A DNA stretch of 64,000 bases from Atherix ibis (Eukaryota; Arthropoda; Insecta; Diptera; Athericidae), in assembly GCA_958298945.1 (NCBI GenBank), contig OY282605.1, positions 108,558,267-108,622,266 of the forward strand, written 5' to 3'. Shown in pieces: positions 40,101 through 45,589 of the stretch (its first letter is position 1; every line of letters begins with the position of its first letter). Under the pieces are notes generated by a model that saw only the letters and a program-made list of their open reading frames with translations, was not told the DNA's origin and did not search any database. A program made the position numbers and the translations under genes.

Positions 40101-40531
40101 AATCAGAAAATTAATTTTAATGTTCTATGACATTATTCCAATCAATTCATAATATCCGCTGGAAGGCGAGAAATGTACGAAATGTCTTGGCATGTATTGA
40201 GATGAACAGTGGGAGAGGATCTGTGAGCGCGAGAATACTGACCGAAAAACATGGATTATTTGCTCCCGCAAAATGATTAAGCTTTTATAATACGTGTATA
40301 ACACGCACGAAAATAATCGCGTGCGTTTTGTAACGTGCGTTGTGTTTAAAAGCGCAATTTCGATGCGTTCTCATATATTGTATAATAAATTTGAAGTTAA
40401 TTTAGTTTATATACTTTTATATTATAAATTGTAATGTTAAAAAAAATTTAAAAATTATATGAAAAATCTAATAATTATTTTTTCTTTCTTTTCTATTTTT
40501 AGCTATCAAATCGGAATTCAATAGAAGGTAA
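1107..40531 (+). CDS. ena: Enabled (Ena/VASP family actin regulator), whole gene
   Basis: Coding exons join 1107-1111, 36337-36658, 36731-36963, 37125-37323, 37393-38133, 38234-38392, 38932-39129, 39193-39310 and 40503-40531, giving 667 residues. Ena/VASP proteins bind FPPPP ligands at adhesions and the leading edge, keep filament barbed ends elongating, recruit profilin-actin and bundle F-actin; in flies ena acts with Abl in axon guidance and epithelial morphogenesis. Visible here are an EVH1 domain (residues 1-109), a Pro/Gln-rich linker (110-480), a G-actin-binding helix near 483-500, an F-actin-binding helix near 530-550, an RPWEKS segment near 568 and a C-terminal coiled coil (about 628-667). 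All introns are GT-AG and phases agree throughout. Length matches the short fly isoform (about 680 residues). Exons 2-9 are near certain; the first exon is inferred from splice phase. Intron 1 would be 35.2 kb and transposon-filled. Confidence 0.9.
3223..4498 (+). repeat. Two-unit tandem duplication, period about 620 bp
   Basis: Unit 1 (3223-3842) and unit 2 (3843-4498) are collinear. Shared landmarks are CTTCTATTGTGCAGCTCTTA, CTTTTCGCCCTTTTTAAATA, ATGGTCCTGGCGCTA and TCCGTTTGGTCTTATCAG. Copies differ by substitutions and small indels, roughly 80-85% alike by eye. There is no transposase homology, terminal repeats or coding capacity that I recognise. Confidence 0.85.
4499..5581. other. AT-rich intronic stretch, nothing recognised
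   Basis: It is a low-complexity AT-rich sequence with poly-A and poly-T runs. I see no element boundary or coding frame. Confidence 0.7.
5588..5971. mobile_element. 384-bp MITE with terminal inverted repeats
   Basis: The ends read AGCTGTATTCCATTGG at 5588 and the reverse complement ending CCAATGGAATACAGCT at 5971. The inverted similarity extends about 43 bp inward to ACAAGTAC. Both ends are flanked by ATTATT (5582-5587 and 5972-5977), a candidate 6-bp target duplication, though this is a simple word. It has no open frame. A 50-bp-arm palindrome occupies its centre. Confidence 0.75.
5715..5818. repeat. Perfect palindrome, 50-bp arms, 4-nt loop
   Basis: Arms 5715-5764 and 5769-5818 are exact reverse complements (TCACACATAAACAATCCTGA to its complement) around AACC. 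No mismatch was found on direct comparison. Confidence 0.97.
6149..6236. repeat. Inverted repeat, imperfect 34-bp arms
   Basis: GTTCGCCTAATTA at 6149 is mirrored by AATTTGGCGAAC ending at 6236. The inner 17 bp (6166-6182 and 6203-6219) are perfect. The loop is 20 nt. Confidence 0.85.
6296..6341. repeat. Perfect palindrome, 19-bp arms, 8-nt loop
   Basis: Arms 6296-6314 and 6323-6341 (ATTAATATTTTATCATAG and its complement) flank TAACGAAA. The right arm stops at the TA that flanks the mariner relic beginning at 6343. Confidence 0.95.
6343..7586 (+). mobile_element. Decayed mariner with internal tandem duplication
   Basis: Terminal repeats pair TGCGAAAAACTTCGTGGCGT at 6343 with the complement ending TTCGTGGCGTTT-like at 7586, and TA flanks both sides. 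Reading + strand fragments gives [13 protein letters not shown], then a [16 protein letters not shown] segment, RSLQNSL, and [13 protein letters not shown] near the end, all typical of mariner transposases. Many stops and frameshifts are present. The catalytic segment occurs twice (from 6561 and from 7035). It is long dead. Confidence 0.85.
7587..8056. other. AT-rich intronic stretch, nothing recognised
   Basis: I see no coding frame, element end or structured repeat here. Confidence 0.6.
8057..8516 (-). mobile_element. Tc1-like transposon relic, C-terminal part
   Basis: A terminal-repeat-like CAGTGAGTCACAAAAATATT starts after TA at 8055-8056. On the minus strand, fragments such as [28 protein letters not shown] and EKWSKIN, read across frames, resemble the SPDLNPIENLWG to C-terminal region of Tc1-family transposases. 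Stops are abundant. The 5' half is missing, replaced by LINE-like sequence from 8517. Confidence 0.7.
8517..9060 (-). mobile_element. R1-like non-LTR retrotransposon fragment
   Basis: On the minus strand 8518-8703 encodes [17 protein letters not shown], matching the C-terminal zinc-binding segment (EDAEHVFFHCPRF) of R1-type LINEs. Around 8860-8990 the minus strand gives [20 protein letters not shown] then GGPRQS and RRLLS, matching the end of the reverse-transcriptase region (ALARIMPNIGGPRQSRRRLL). It is a 5'-truncated, degenerate fragment and no poly-A tail was identified. Confidence 0.7.
9061..9744. other. Intronic stretch, nothing recognised
   Basis: It contains an 85-codon AT-rich open frame at 9117-9374, which is compositionally random (runs of Phe, Leu and Ile) and has no homology I recognise. 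Confidence 0.5.
9745..10463. mobile_element. CTTAGATTAAAG-family element, 5'-truncated copy
   Basis: Sequence from AAATCATTAAAAGCCATTTA (9750) to CTTTAATCTTAG (10463) is collinear with 34180-34837 of the near-complete copy. It shares the TACTTTTTCGTAAATACTTC segment and the end GACGTACGGGCCTATT. The left half is absent. It is non-coding; the 95-codon frame at 10279-10566 runs across the boundary and is spurious. Confidence 0.8.
10464..11182. other. Intronic stretch, nothing recognised
   Basis: It is an ordinary AT-rich sequence without gene or element signals. Confidence 0.55.
11183..11243. repeat. Imperfect short inverted repeat
   Basis: GAGGTCATTAAAT at 11183 faces ATTTAATGACCTTC ending at 11243, with ACAATCT/AGATTGT closer to the centre. 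Arms are about 24 bp with several mismatches. Confidence 0.7.
11572..11678 (+). repeat. Two-unit tandem repeat, about 53-bp period
   Basis: GATGGAGAAGAATATTT followed by GACAAGAGACTAAAACGAAG and GAATTTTATGGA occurs twice in a row. The second unit lacks a few bases of the first (CCGTGAG is reduced to AGT). Confidence 0.85.
11815..12509. mobile_element. CTTAGATTAAAG-family fold-back copy with 165-bp inverted ends
   Basis: The left part (about 11815-11980) and right part (about 12345-12509) are inverted copies of the same terminus: GAACTGGATAGGCCTCTACA, then ACGCACACACATGC, AGAAACGGCGTAAATCA and CAGTATGCGATTGAAG. Both ends are therefore of one type, unlike the asymmetric complete copies. The interior matches 17480-17720. 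No 8-bp target duplication is evident. It adjoins and cuts the mariner at 12510. Confidence 0.85.
12510..13565 (-). mobile_element. Mariner (DD34D type), 3' end lost
   Basis: The minus-strand 5' end is at 13565, with terminal repeat CCAGGTGTATAAGCTTAAAT and flanking TA at 13566-13567. The body is collinear with the mariners at 27047 and 62947. The 3' third stops at 12510, where a CTTAGATTAAAG-family copy begins, so the final part with the last catalytic Asp region and the 3' terminal repeat is partly missing. Confidence 0.9.
12515..13396 (-). pseudogene. Mariner transposase pseudogene
   Basis: Translation starts [10 protein letters not shown] at 13396 (minus strand) and gives a paired helix-turn-helix N-terminus ([33 protein letters not shown]). 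A frameshift follows near [10 protein letters not shown], where the sister copy reads [14 protein letters not shown]. Further on come GDEKWIYF-like sequence, [20 protein letters not shown] and FLHDNAT, the last holding the second catalytic Asp. Frame breaks and the truncated end make it non-functional. Confidence 0.88.
13712..14036 (+). repeat. Minisatellite, 13-14-bp unit AGTAGAAATTTTC
   Basis: About 24 imperfect head-to-tail units occur, with frequent variants CTTAGAAATTTTC and AGTATGATTTTTC. The array begins just after GTTCCACATTTC and fades at TTTTCAGTAAATAATTTCG. Confidence 0.92.
14037..15867. other. Intronic stretch, nothing firmly recognised
   Basis: It is AT-rich. A 67-codon frame at 15171-15374 is not supported by homology. 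A short segment near 14930-14970 (GTGGTCACATAATCTTGG) resembles Tc-type ends but is too weak to call. Confidence 0.5.
15868..16257. mobile_element. CTTAGATTAAAG-family fragment, interrupted by a DD41D element
   Basis: GATAGGCCCGTACG at 15873, then the TTCGTATATGTAC, CACCCACTGACATCTAG and TTTCGGAGAGTTTTAAAA landmarks, place it in inverted orientation relative to 34837-34440. The extreme terminal bases are lost. At 16258-16259 the sequence is broken by TA and the terminal repeat of the DD41D element. Confidence 0.8.
16300..18241 (-). pseudogene. DD41D transposase pseudogene, split by nested element
   Basis: The minus-strand start [20 protein letters not shown] lies near 18221. Downstream pieces are NKQNC, then (across the insertion) [28 protein letters not shown], a QDGATCHTA box, [27 protein letters not shown] and the C-terminus [15 protein letters not shown]. 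Stops, the internal deletion and the insertion inactivate it. TPLDYF reads PPLDYF here but the Asp is kept. Confidence 0.88.
16847..18009. mobile_element. CTTAGATTAAAG-family element, complete copy, 8-bp target duplication
   Basis: It begins CTTAGATTAAAGAATACCTG and ends with the complement of CTTAGATTAAAGAAGTACTG. CCAAAAAC is repeated at 16839-16846 and 18010-18017. The uninterrupted target (CCAAAAACCACACC on the minus strand of the copy at 31247) confirms the exact insertion. It has no coding capacity. An 8-bp duplication is typical of hAT, P or Merlin transposition; I favour a non-autonomous hAT-like element, but the end sequence is not a canonical hAT end. Confidence 0.9.
18331..18480. 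repeat. Hairpin-forming repeat related to the CTTAGATTAAAG family
   Basis: ACAATTGCATTTAATACCAG (about 18340) is inverted against CTAGTATTAAATGCAATTGT (about 18411-18430), with TTGGGAGG/CCTCCAA nearer the centre. The right arm and AATATCAATCAAATA beyond it match 16115-16172. It is probably a scrap of that family. Confidence 0.65.
18481..20261. other. Intronic stretch, no gene recognised
   Basis: It is mostly AT-rich. About 19240-19760 is more GC-balanced and may be an old mobile-element remnant, but I could not match it to a family. Confidence 0.5.
20262..21730 (-). mobile_element. DD41D-type element, second subgroup, split by a mariner
   Basis: On the minus strand 20550-20790 gives, in pieces, [29 protein letters not shown] then [13 protein letters not shown] and CSDGVIGLL, equivalent to the SDEAHF to GGIIG region of this family. 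The segment at 20380-20400 (CCAATTGACATCACCAAAT) recurs at 47142 and 58452. Sequence after the mariner (21673 on, ACAGCTGTCAAATAGC) is homologous to 48798 on, showing the mariner landed inside this element. It is heavily decayed. Confidence 0.75.
20817..21670 (-). mobile_element. Mariner (DD34D), internally deleted, 854 bp
   Basis: Terminal repeats begin CGAGGTCTGTTCAAAAAGTA at 20817 and, on the other strand, TGAGGTCTGTTCAAAAAGTA from 21670, with TA on both sides. The minus strand encodes [26 protein letters not shown] (second catalytic Asp) and [20 protein letters not shown] (third Asp, 34 residues on), with one stop between. The N-terminal DNA-binding region and first Asp are deleted. It is non-autonomous. 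The ends match those of the small elements at 60049. Confidence 0.92.
21773..22060 (-). mobile_element. DD41D-type element fragment
   Basis: A terminal-repeat-like GTTTTCCAATAAAAGTGTAA occurs at 21773, and minus-strand [10 protein letters not shown] and [13 protein letters not shown] (about 21860-21950) match [20 protein letters not shown] of the copy at 31247. The rest is absent. Confidence 0.7.
22061..23469. other. Intronic stretch, nothing recognised
   Basis: It is AT-rich and low-complexity with no supported gene or element. Confidence 0.55.
23470..23900. repeat. Cluster of decayed Tc1-like terminal repeats
   Basis: Motifs of the kind ACACTACCGCTCAGAAGTAT plus TCAGACA recur at about 23500, 23580, 23620, 23820, 23850 and 23880. 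They resemble the outer ends of Tc1-type elements. No transposase is left between them. Confidence 0.6.
23901..24443. other. Unassigned stretch
   Basis: The part from 24080 to 24420 is more GC-balanced and could be an old transposon scrap, but I cannot name it. Confidence 0.4.
24444..25251. mobile_element. CTTAGATTAAAG-family element, shortened copy
   Basis: The left end CTTAGGAACTGAATAAGCCT continues as TCTACACAAAAATTGTGGCC. The right end is GAGGTATTCTTTAATCTAAG. Interior landmarks (GGCGTAAATCAATGGGGGCC, CAGTATGCGATTGAAGCG, GATGTCATTGGGTGTCA) are in the same order as in 33647-34837. It is 808 bp, shorter by an internal deletion. The flanking 8-mers do not match. Confidence 0.88.
25252..26474. 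other. Intronic stretch, nothing recognised
   Basis: It is AT-rich. Short open frames on both strands show no family resemblance. Confidence 0.55.
26475..26543. repeat. Perfect palindrome, 34-bp arms, 1-nt centre
   Basis: Arms 26475-26508 and 26510-26543 (ATTTGATTAATGATCATTTC and onward) are exact reverse complements around a single A at 26509. Confidence 0.96.
26544..27046. other. Intronic stretch, nothing recognised
   Basis: It is an AT-rich sequence between the palindrome and the mariner, with no feature supported. Confidence 0.55.
27090..28254 (-). pseudogene. Mariner transposase pseudogene with duplicated DNA-binding region
   Basis: From the start [10 protein letters not shown] at 28254 the minus strand reads [14 protein letters not shown], then [11 protein letters not shown] and a second [19 protein letters not shown], each followed by [15 protein letters not shown]. 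Downstream are [36 protein letters not shown], an IVTGDEK box (first Asp), [18 protein letters not shown] and the C-terminal [16 protein letters not shown] (third Asp). The segment with the second Asp (FLHDNAT in the sister copy) is lost in the deletion near 27345, so it cannot be active. Confidence 0.9.
28047..28114. repeat. Perfect inverted repeat inside mariner, 32-bp arms, 4-nt loop
   Basis: Arms 28047-28078 and 28083-28114 (AGATTGGTTTCGTCGGTTCA and onward) are exact complements around CGCT. In sister copies only one orientation is present, so the left arm is a new inverted copy. Confidence 0.95.
28422..29328. other. Intronic stretch, nothing recognised
   Basis: It is AT-rich, with no gene or element I can support. 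Confidence 0.55.
29329..29913 (-). mobile_element. Tc1-like transposon relic
   Basis: GAAAAGTATGCGACCAC near 29338 and GGTGGTCGCATATTGAGG near 29895 form terminal repeats. On the minus strand [17 protein letters not shown] (MVPTVKHGGGSVMVWGC in Tc1), ELKEF/GILK pieces, FRLVGEVF and [11 protein letters not shown] (the second Asp box QQDNDPKHT) identify a Tc1-family transposase. The N-terminal half is deleted and there are several stops. Confidence 0.82.
29914..31246. other. Intronic stretch with one imperfect inverted repeat
   Basis: CCACTATAAATTTGTAGAGA (about 30794) is mirrored by TCTCTATAAATTTATAGTGG (about 30893-30912), with arms near 37 bp and a spacer of roughly 65 nt. Otherwise no gene or element is seen. 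Confidence 0.6.
31247..32269 (+). pseudogene. DD41D transposase pseudogene
   Basis: The + strand encodes [20 protein letters not shown], a stop near 31369, then the main open frame 31383-32048. This has [20 protein letters not shown] (second helix-turn-helix), [52 protein letters not shown] (second Asp) and TTELLRES. A one-base loss near 31981 shifts the frame; the next frame continues [26 protein letters not shown] (third Asp, 41 residues after the second) and [15 protein letters not shown]. The first-Asp box (SDEAHF in relatives) is deleted between KKKN and FHLSGAV, so it is inactive on three counts. Confidence 0.92.
31247..32373 (+). mobile_element. DD41D Tc1/mariner element, 5'-truncated
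   Basis: The 3' terminal repeat (complement of GGGTTTTCGAATAAGAGTGA) ends at 32373 before TA. At the 5' side the sequence enters within the N-terminal codons (CAAAATAATCGTTCTCC), so the 5' terminal repeat is missing. It is the least rearranged copy of the family in the window and serves as the reference for the uninterrupted target of the nested insertion at 16847. Confidence 0.9.
32374..33618. other. Intronic stretch, nothing recognised
   Basis: It is mostly AT-rich. About 33450-33618 is more GC-balanced (CATGCGCGCGCTGGTGTTAC) without coding signal. Confidence 0.55.
33647..34837. mobile_element. CTTAGATTAAAG-family element, near-complete copy
   Basis: The left end is CTTAGACTATAGGAGAACTG and continues GATAGGCATCTACACAAAAA. 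The right end is GTATTCTTTAATCTAAG. It is 1191 bp with no coding capacity. It is flanked by a 28-bp direct repeat (33619-33646 and 34838-34865, containing CATGGCCATGTGGTATTTAA) with one mismatch. The two ends differ beyond the outer 12 bp, as in the copy at 16847. Confidence 0.9.
34866..36336. other. End of ena intron 1, AT-rich
   Basis: It contains a TC microsatellite at about 35794-35815 and a short hairpin (TCCAAAGTGGAC/GTCCACTTTGGA, about 35728-35768). No gene was seen before the EVH1 exon acceptor. Confidence 0.65.
36337..36658 (+). CDS. ena: ena exon 2, EVH1 domain
   Basis: The 322-bp exon encodes residues 2-109, nearly the whole EVH1 fold. It begins after TTTTTCAG in phase 2 and ends GAG before GTATTC. 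EVH1 binds FPPPP peptides in partners such as zyxin and Robo-type receptors. Tyr16, Trp23, Phe77 and Arg81, which line the ligand groove, are all present ([17 protein letters not shown]). It is close to the Drosophila protein over its full length, with no frameshift or stop. Confidence 0.97.
36731..36963 (+). CDS. ena: ena exon 3, start of linker
   Basis: Acceptor TTTTGTTAG ends at 36730 and donor GTATGT starts at 36964. It encodes residues 110-186 and two bases of Ser187, starting MLSGRV and containing [16 protein letters not shown] and [12 protein letters not shown], which are conserved islands of fly Ena. Intron 2 before it is only 72 bp. Confidence 0.95.
37125..37323 (+). CDS. ena: ena exon 4, Pro/Gln-rich linker
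   Basis: Acceptor CGTACAG ends at 37124 and donor GTGTGT starts at 37324. The split codon AG|T restores the conserved HHRTSSAPPAPQ junction with exon 3. It encodes residues 188-253, rich in Pro, Gln and Ser and low in complexity, as expected of the linker. The other long open frames over this region are compositional shadows. Confidence 0.93.
37393..38133 (+). CDS. ena: ena exon 5, polyQ, polyproline and G-actin-binding helix
   Basis: The 741-bp exon covers residues 254-500, with acceptor GATTTTAG at 37392 and donor GTTTAA at 38134. It contains a mixed CAG/CAA glutamine tract (codons about 37618-37711). It then has three proline runs, including [12 protein letters not shown], of the kind that bind profilin and SH3 domains (Abl). 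It ends with [20 protein letters not shown], which matches the WH2-like G-actin-binding block of EVH2. Tract length is probably polymorphic. Confidence 0.95.
38234..38392 (+). CDS. ena: ena exon 6, F-actin-binding block
   Basis: Acceptor TTATAG ends at 38233 and donor GTAAAA starts at 38393. It encodes residues 501-553, including [18 protein letters not shown], the equivalent of the EVH2 F-actin-binding helix (LARRRK type) of vertebrate VASP and Mena. The preceding Gly/Ser-rich stretch is a flexible spacer. The frame is phase 0 on both sides. Confidence 0.95.
38393..38931 (+). other. ena: ena intron 6
   Basis: It is a 539-bp AT-rich intron, GTAAAA to TTACTTAAG. I see no repeat or element in it. 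Confidence 0.9.
38932..39129 (+). CDS. ena: ena exon 7, RPWEKS segment of EVH2
   Basis: Acceptor CTTAAG ends at 38931 and donor GTGAAT starts at 39130. It encodes residues 554-619. [15 protein letters not shown] is equivalent to the RRPWEKNS segment of VASP, a phosphorylated stretch. [16 protein letters not shown] follows and is basic and serine-rich. The polypyrimidine tract before the acceptor is weak but the frame and homology are clear. Confidence 0.93.
39193..39310 (+). CDS. ena: ena exon 8, tetramerisation coiled coil
   Basis: Acceptor TTTGCAG ends at 39192 and donor GTAATT starts at 39311, leaving one base of codon 659. It encodes residues 620-658. [20 protein letters not shown] and QKTKQEIIE have the charged hydrophobic pattern of the right-handed coiled coil by which Ena/VASP proteins tetramerise. 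Intron 7 before it is 63 bp. Confidence 0.95.
39311..40502 (+). other. ena: ena intron 8
   Basis: It is a 1192-bp intron before the last exon. Most is AT-rich, but about 40140-40370 is clearly more GC-rich, with GCGCGAG and ACGTGCGTTG-type words. That island could be regulatory. No coding signal is seen. Confidence 0.85.
40503..40531 (+). CDS. ena: ena exon 9, last nine codons and stop
   Basis: Acceptor CTATTTTTAG ends at 40502, after a good polypyrimidine tract. The exon completes codon 659 (Ala) and reads IKSEFNRR then TAA. This is the expected C-terminus of the coiled coil in fly Ena. It is too short to appear as an open frame by itself. Confidence 0.93.
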
Positions 40532-41366
40532 AAAACTAGAATCAAAACTTTTTCAACTACATAAGAAACGTTAGTCGAATGATGAAGAAGAAAAAGAATA
40601 AACAGATGGAGTGGAGAATCAAAAATAATTAGTTTTTGGCGTGTCAAAAAAAAAATTATAAATTAAATTATAAAAAAAATATTAAAAATAAATATAAAAA
40701 TAAAAAAATCGATCGAAATATTAAATTTATATATATATTAATATATTATATATAAAATTAATTATAATCTTATCTTATAATGTATGTAACTAATGAAATT
40801 ATTATAATTATCATAATTAAAAATTACAACTAAAAAGAAGATGAAGAAAAAGGAAAACCAGAAAAAATAAATAATTTCAAATAAAAATTACACTATGAAA
40901 TAATAAAATAATAATATTTATAATGAAATGAAAAAAAAAACATATGAGAACTTAATAAAAAAAAAAATGAATTTAAAAACATGAAAAAAAAGATATAATA
41001 ATTTATGACTACTATAAAAAGGTATGATCGGAAAGATAGTATGCGAATTAAAAAGTATAAAAAAAAGTGAACATAACGGAATGTACACAACAAAGTAAAT
41101 GCTTTTTATAGTTCATTTTTTATTTTTAAACTAAATATCGCTAAATAAATAATATTAATAATAAAATTATATATAAATATATATATATATATATAAAAAT
41201 AATAAAATATTATATTAATGAAAATTCGCTCTAAAAAAAAGAAAGAAAGAAACATAAAAACAAAATAATTTATATAAAAATGAAGAAAAAGGCTAATATT
41301 TTAAGTTTTCGATTATAATGTAATTTTATTTAAATATATACAAACTCTATATACACGTATTACAAA

Positions 41367-41404
<38 letters not shown>

Positions 41405-41463
41405 TTATTTTTTTTGTTGTCGAAAACTGATATGATGATGATGATGATGATGATAACGATTAA

Positions 41464-41496
<33 letters not shown>

Positions 41497-42480
41497 TACT
41501 ACTACTCCTACTACAACTATTACTATTACTATTATTATATTTGGATAAAAATAAATAATAAATTATATAATATTATTAAAGCGACGGACTCGTAGAAATC
41601 ATATGTTTAGTGCAAATTGTTAATAAAAAAATATTGTCTATATTATATGTAAAATTTTTAATAATGAGATATAAAAAAAATATAAAAATAAAAATAATTA
41701 AAATAATTAAAATAATTGAAATAATACAAATATATACATTAAAAAAAACGAAATAACAAAAGAAAAACCAAACGAACAAAATCAGAAACATTTATACATA
41801 TTAAATACTTTTCAGTCGAGCAATGTTTTCAATTATATGAACAACAAAAGCTCTAACAAAATATATATGAACACGAAATAAACACTAACATACATACACG
41901 TACATGCATACAAAGATCCATAATTATATATAATTAATAATTTTCTTTTATCTTTTTTTTTAACATGAGACGAGACAAGAAGAATAAATTAAATAAAAAA
42001 AAACCAACAATGTTTACACAACGATATTGTCAAATATTACCAAAATTTTAGAATTGGTATTATTTATTATTATATTATAAAAATATACAATTCTTTTTAT
42101 ATATTTAAATTAAACAAAAGAAAAATAATAATAAAAAATAAAAATAAAACTAATCTATTGATAAAAATAATAATTAAAAAAAAAACTAAATTATAAAATT
42201 AAATAAATTTAAACCGAAAAAAAATTATTATTATAAAAAAGGCAAACTAAAAAAAACTAAATTGAAAAATTTGAACTCAACAAGAAACCATCAGCAACAA
42301 CAACATATATGATTAATGAATGGATGAATAATGAATATTGAGATTAAAGAACAAATAAAACTACAAGCCTAAAGAACAAACAAAAAAATATATTCCTTTC
42401 CATTATAATTTCTATATATTATATGTATAACTTTTTTTAAACAATTTTTTTTATTGCAATTTTGATAAGAATTTATTTAT
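40532..42480 (+). other. ena: Probable ena 3' UTR, strongly A-rich on the + strand
   Basis: After the stop the + strand is strikingly A-rich, with many AATAAA hexamers (for example 40676-40705, 41180-41215, 42120-42170) and no open frame of note. It contains a TA run (41371-41400), GAT repeats (about 41431-41452) and TTA repeats (about 41466-41500). The extent is inferred from composition; which polyadenylation site is used cannot be told. Confidence 0.45.
41371..41500 (+). repeat. Adjacent TA, GAT and TTA microsatellites
   Basis: TA repeats (to about 41400), seven or so GAT units (about 41431-41452) and about eleven TTA/TAT units (to about 41500), then ACT units. They lie in the presumed ena 3' UTR. 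Confidence 0.9.
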
Positions 42481-44839
42481 AGCCTTACTAAGTCAAACAA
42501 ATTTTTTTAAGTAAAAATATAAATAATTGCTTTATTATTATTAGAATAAATAATTTATTTCCTTTTTTTGTATTATTTTTATTGCTGTAAGTAGACAAAT
42601 TCAATTGGCCCTTGGTATGGTATGGTGCCGTGTAGTTTGTATTTAATTCGTTCCAAAAAAAAAAAATCGACAAAAAAATTTTATATAAGAAATTATCGAT
42701 TTTGTACTCAAGTAAATTTTTATTGTCCAAGTTTGGTTTTTGATCTAACTGAAGTTACTTATTTTTAATAATTGTTACCGTGAAGAATATTATTTTCTTT
42801 TTTTTTTCAAATATAAAAATCACAAAGGTGATATAAATCTTATTTTTAATAATGGTACCGTGATAATATAAAAATCACAAATTTACTTATTAAAATTTCT
42901 TTTCTTGTATTTTTTTAACTGAAATTGAGGGTGTGTTGATTTGCATTCTCAACTTTCTGTATACAAAAAATGTCCAATTTCAATTTATTTACAATCTTCG
43001 TCATTAAAGTTTTATTAGAGTGCGAATTTTTCCATAATAATTTGTGTTGTACAAAAAGGTGAAAAATTATTAAAAGTTTAGATTAGGTATTTTTCCTTCG
43101 TAAAGATTTTTAAAATTTTATCAATTACAAAATAAACGTAGAAGGTTGTATAAGGTAAAAGGCTGAGAAAAATTAACACTACGATGGCAGGGGAGGGGAT
43201 GGCGGAAATTTATGGGTGGCAGATGCATGTCTATAATGTCTGGACTATATTTTCAGCTTACATAAAAATGCTGCCATATGAATTTCGAAGAAAATTTCTT
43301 GCGCCCTTAAGCGTTTGCATTCTTGAACGTTCCAAGTTAGAAGCTTACAAAGTACGAGACACCCCTGTATTATCCAACCTTCTATTTCTACATAAATACT
43401 ACTACTATTATTTATATAATAATTTTCCAACTGATCTATCCAATATATACAAGGCATAAATTCGCCCCAATCTGGAATAAATTCCCATGTTTGGGTGGGC
43501 CCTTCTAAAACTAGATGGGATACAAAATCAAGGAATGAAATTAATATAGGACACAAATATTGTATATTACGGAGTTATTAGACTTATTGGAACAACGATG
43601 TAATGTCTCCTGTTTTTCCTTATTTTATCGTATTTTTTATAAACAGTGTTCCAGGGAATTGGCTAGTTGCATTCCGGCTCTACAATTATTACACCAGGAA
43701 ATGCACATCAATTTACTTTGAATCCCCTTTTCGGACGTACTACCAGAAGAAATAGAAATTCTTTTTTTTACCGTTCAATCCGAATGTGGGTGGATAGCTG
43801 TGCCTCACTCGGTTTTCCCAAGTCATCACAATCAACAGCTATTTAAGAGCAAAGCGCACCGACATCTCTCTCTCTTTTATCCATCCTAATACTTTCCACA
43901 CGCGCGATGTACCATAACATTATAAGGATATTCATATTTCCTTTAGCGCAGGTGATTTATAAAAAAAATATATATCCTTGTAATAAAAAAACACCTTTTT
44001 TTTTTACTTTTTATAATATTTTTTTGCTGTTCTTTTTCTTTTTTATATTGTATATCCATGCGTATATATGTGTACACATTGAGATACATAAATATATATA
44101 TAATAATTATTAATTTTTATATATTAATTTATAGACAATATATTTAACATTATTTATAATCATATACAATATATATGAAGAAAAAAAAGAAATCGTCAAA
44201 GTAAATGAAAATAAAAAAATACTCTATATGAGAATTTTGTGAATATTATTCATAATGTTTTTTACGATCACACACGATAGATTAGATAGATAATTCGATC
44301 GTTTTCAAAGAAAAAAAAAAATAAAATAAAATAAAAGAAGAGAAACAACAAAAAAAACTATTTGGCTATCAAAGCGTCGTTAGTGAATGAGTAAGACAAG
44401 ACCAGATATACAGAATAAAAAACAAAAATTAAATTGAATAAATTAAAAAAGAAAATCAAAACCGAAAAGAAAAATCACAAATGATCAGTGAATTTTCTGG
44501 ATTGTCATGGAATGCTGGAATTATGCTTGCAAAGTAGTTTCTGTTAGAAAGTAGAGGCTTTCATAGCCGTAATATGGAGAAGTTTTCTTATAAAATAAAG
44601 TTCATATTGGAAACGTTTAAAATTAAACAGAAAAAAACATGTCTTTTGAATTTTCATTTTTTTTTTGCATTTATTTTTCTATCTTTAAAACAGTCCGTAA
44701 TAGGCGAGGTATTTAAAAAAAACCCTCTTACTACTGGTTTTATTTGTATATTTTTACTATTGGTATTTTTATTAAATTTTGACAAAGAGTGTAACACTTT
44801 TTAAACATCAGCCCTTGCAGTTATGTTTTCCTATCATGA
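42481..44839. other. Intergenic stretch, no gene recognised
   Basis: The first and last parts are AT-rich. About 43140-43910 is more GC-balanced and includes open frames of 91 codons (+, 43184-43459) and 103 codons (-, 43245-43556) that overlap and match no family I know. It may be extended 3' UTR or regulatory DNA. Confidence 0.5.
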
Positions 44840-45310
44840 AAAATATTTGTAAATTTTTAGCAACACTCTTAGCCAGACTCATTTTGAAAAAGGAACGGTC
44901 CAATTACACCTCCAGCCAAAAATCCATACCAAACAGTGACTTTTTGTGGTTGCATCATTATTCCCTGAACAACACGCCAATTGTCATTGCCCAAAATTCG
45001 ACAATTCTTCTTATTAACAAAATCATTCAAATTAAAATAAGCTTCATCGCTAAAGATGATATTTTTTTAAAAAATTCGCATTCTCTGTTTGGTTTTCGGA
45101 TCACCCAATTAGCAATTTGTCTCCGTCGCAAATGGTCATGTGACTTCAGCTTCTGAGTTAATTGAACTTTGTATATGGTGGAGGTGAACGCGGTAGAGTT
45201 TGTTCATACCCAAACCAGTTTTCTCAAATTTTTTAATTAATCTTCGAATGGTGGACTCATTAATTGATATGAATACCAAGAATGCCACGCACTTTTGAAC
45301 AGTCTCTGCA
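44840..45310 (-). mobile_element. DD41D-type transposon fragment, second subgroup
   Basis: The minus strand encodes, in one frame, IIFSDEAYFNLNDFVNKKNC with the first catalytic Asp, followed by RILGNDNWRVVQGIMMQPQK, VTVWYGFLAGGVIGPFLFQN. Upstream pieces on that strand (RRRQIANWVIRKPNREC) match the helix-turn-helix region. Second and third Asp segments and both termini are absent. Confidence 0.85.
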
Positions 45311-45589
45311 AAAACTTAGGTTAAATTTGAAGTGTGTCCTTAACAATAACAAAATGTCAAAAAAAATTAGGGTGACCAAATTAAATTTAAAAAAAAATTT
45401 GGTGGGAAATTCAAATTGCGGCGTACTCTATGTATGGGCCACGTTATGTAAATTTATGTCTGTTCCAATGTCATTTCTACGTGGTAGATTATGCTACTCT
45501 ATAGAACGTGATAAGTGAACTTATGTTTTTCTAGTGAGTTACGAACAATGGAGCAGAGATATTGGAAGTAACACATAGCGATCTGATAA

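Noticed and set aside
43184..43556. Overlapping open frames of 91 and 103 codons on opposite strands
   Set aside because: They overlap each other, have no domain and show no conserved start or splice context.
44574..45156. Plus-strand frames of 76 and 125 codons
   Set aside because: The second lies opposite the clearly recognisable minus-strand DD41D transposase fragment; the first is AT-rich chance.
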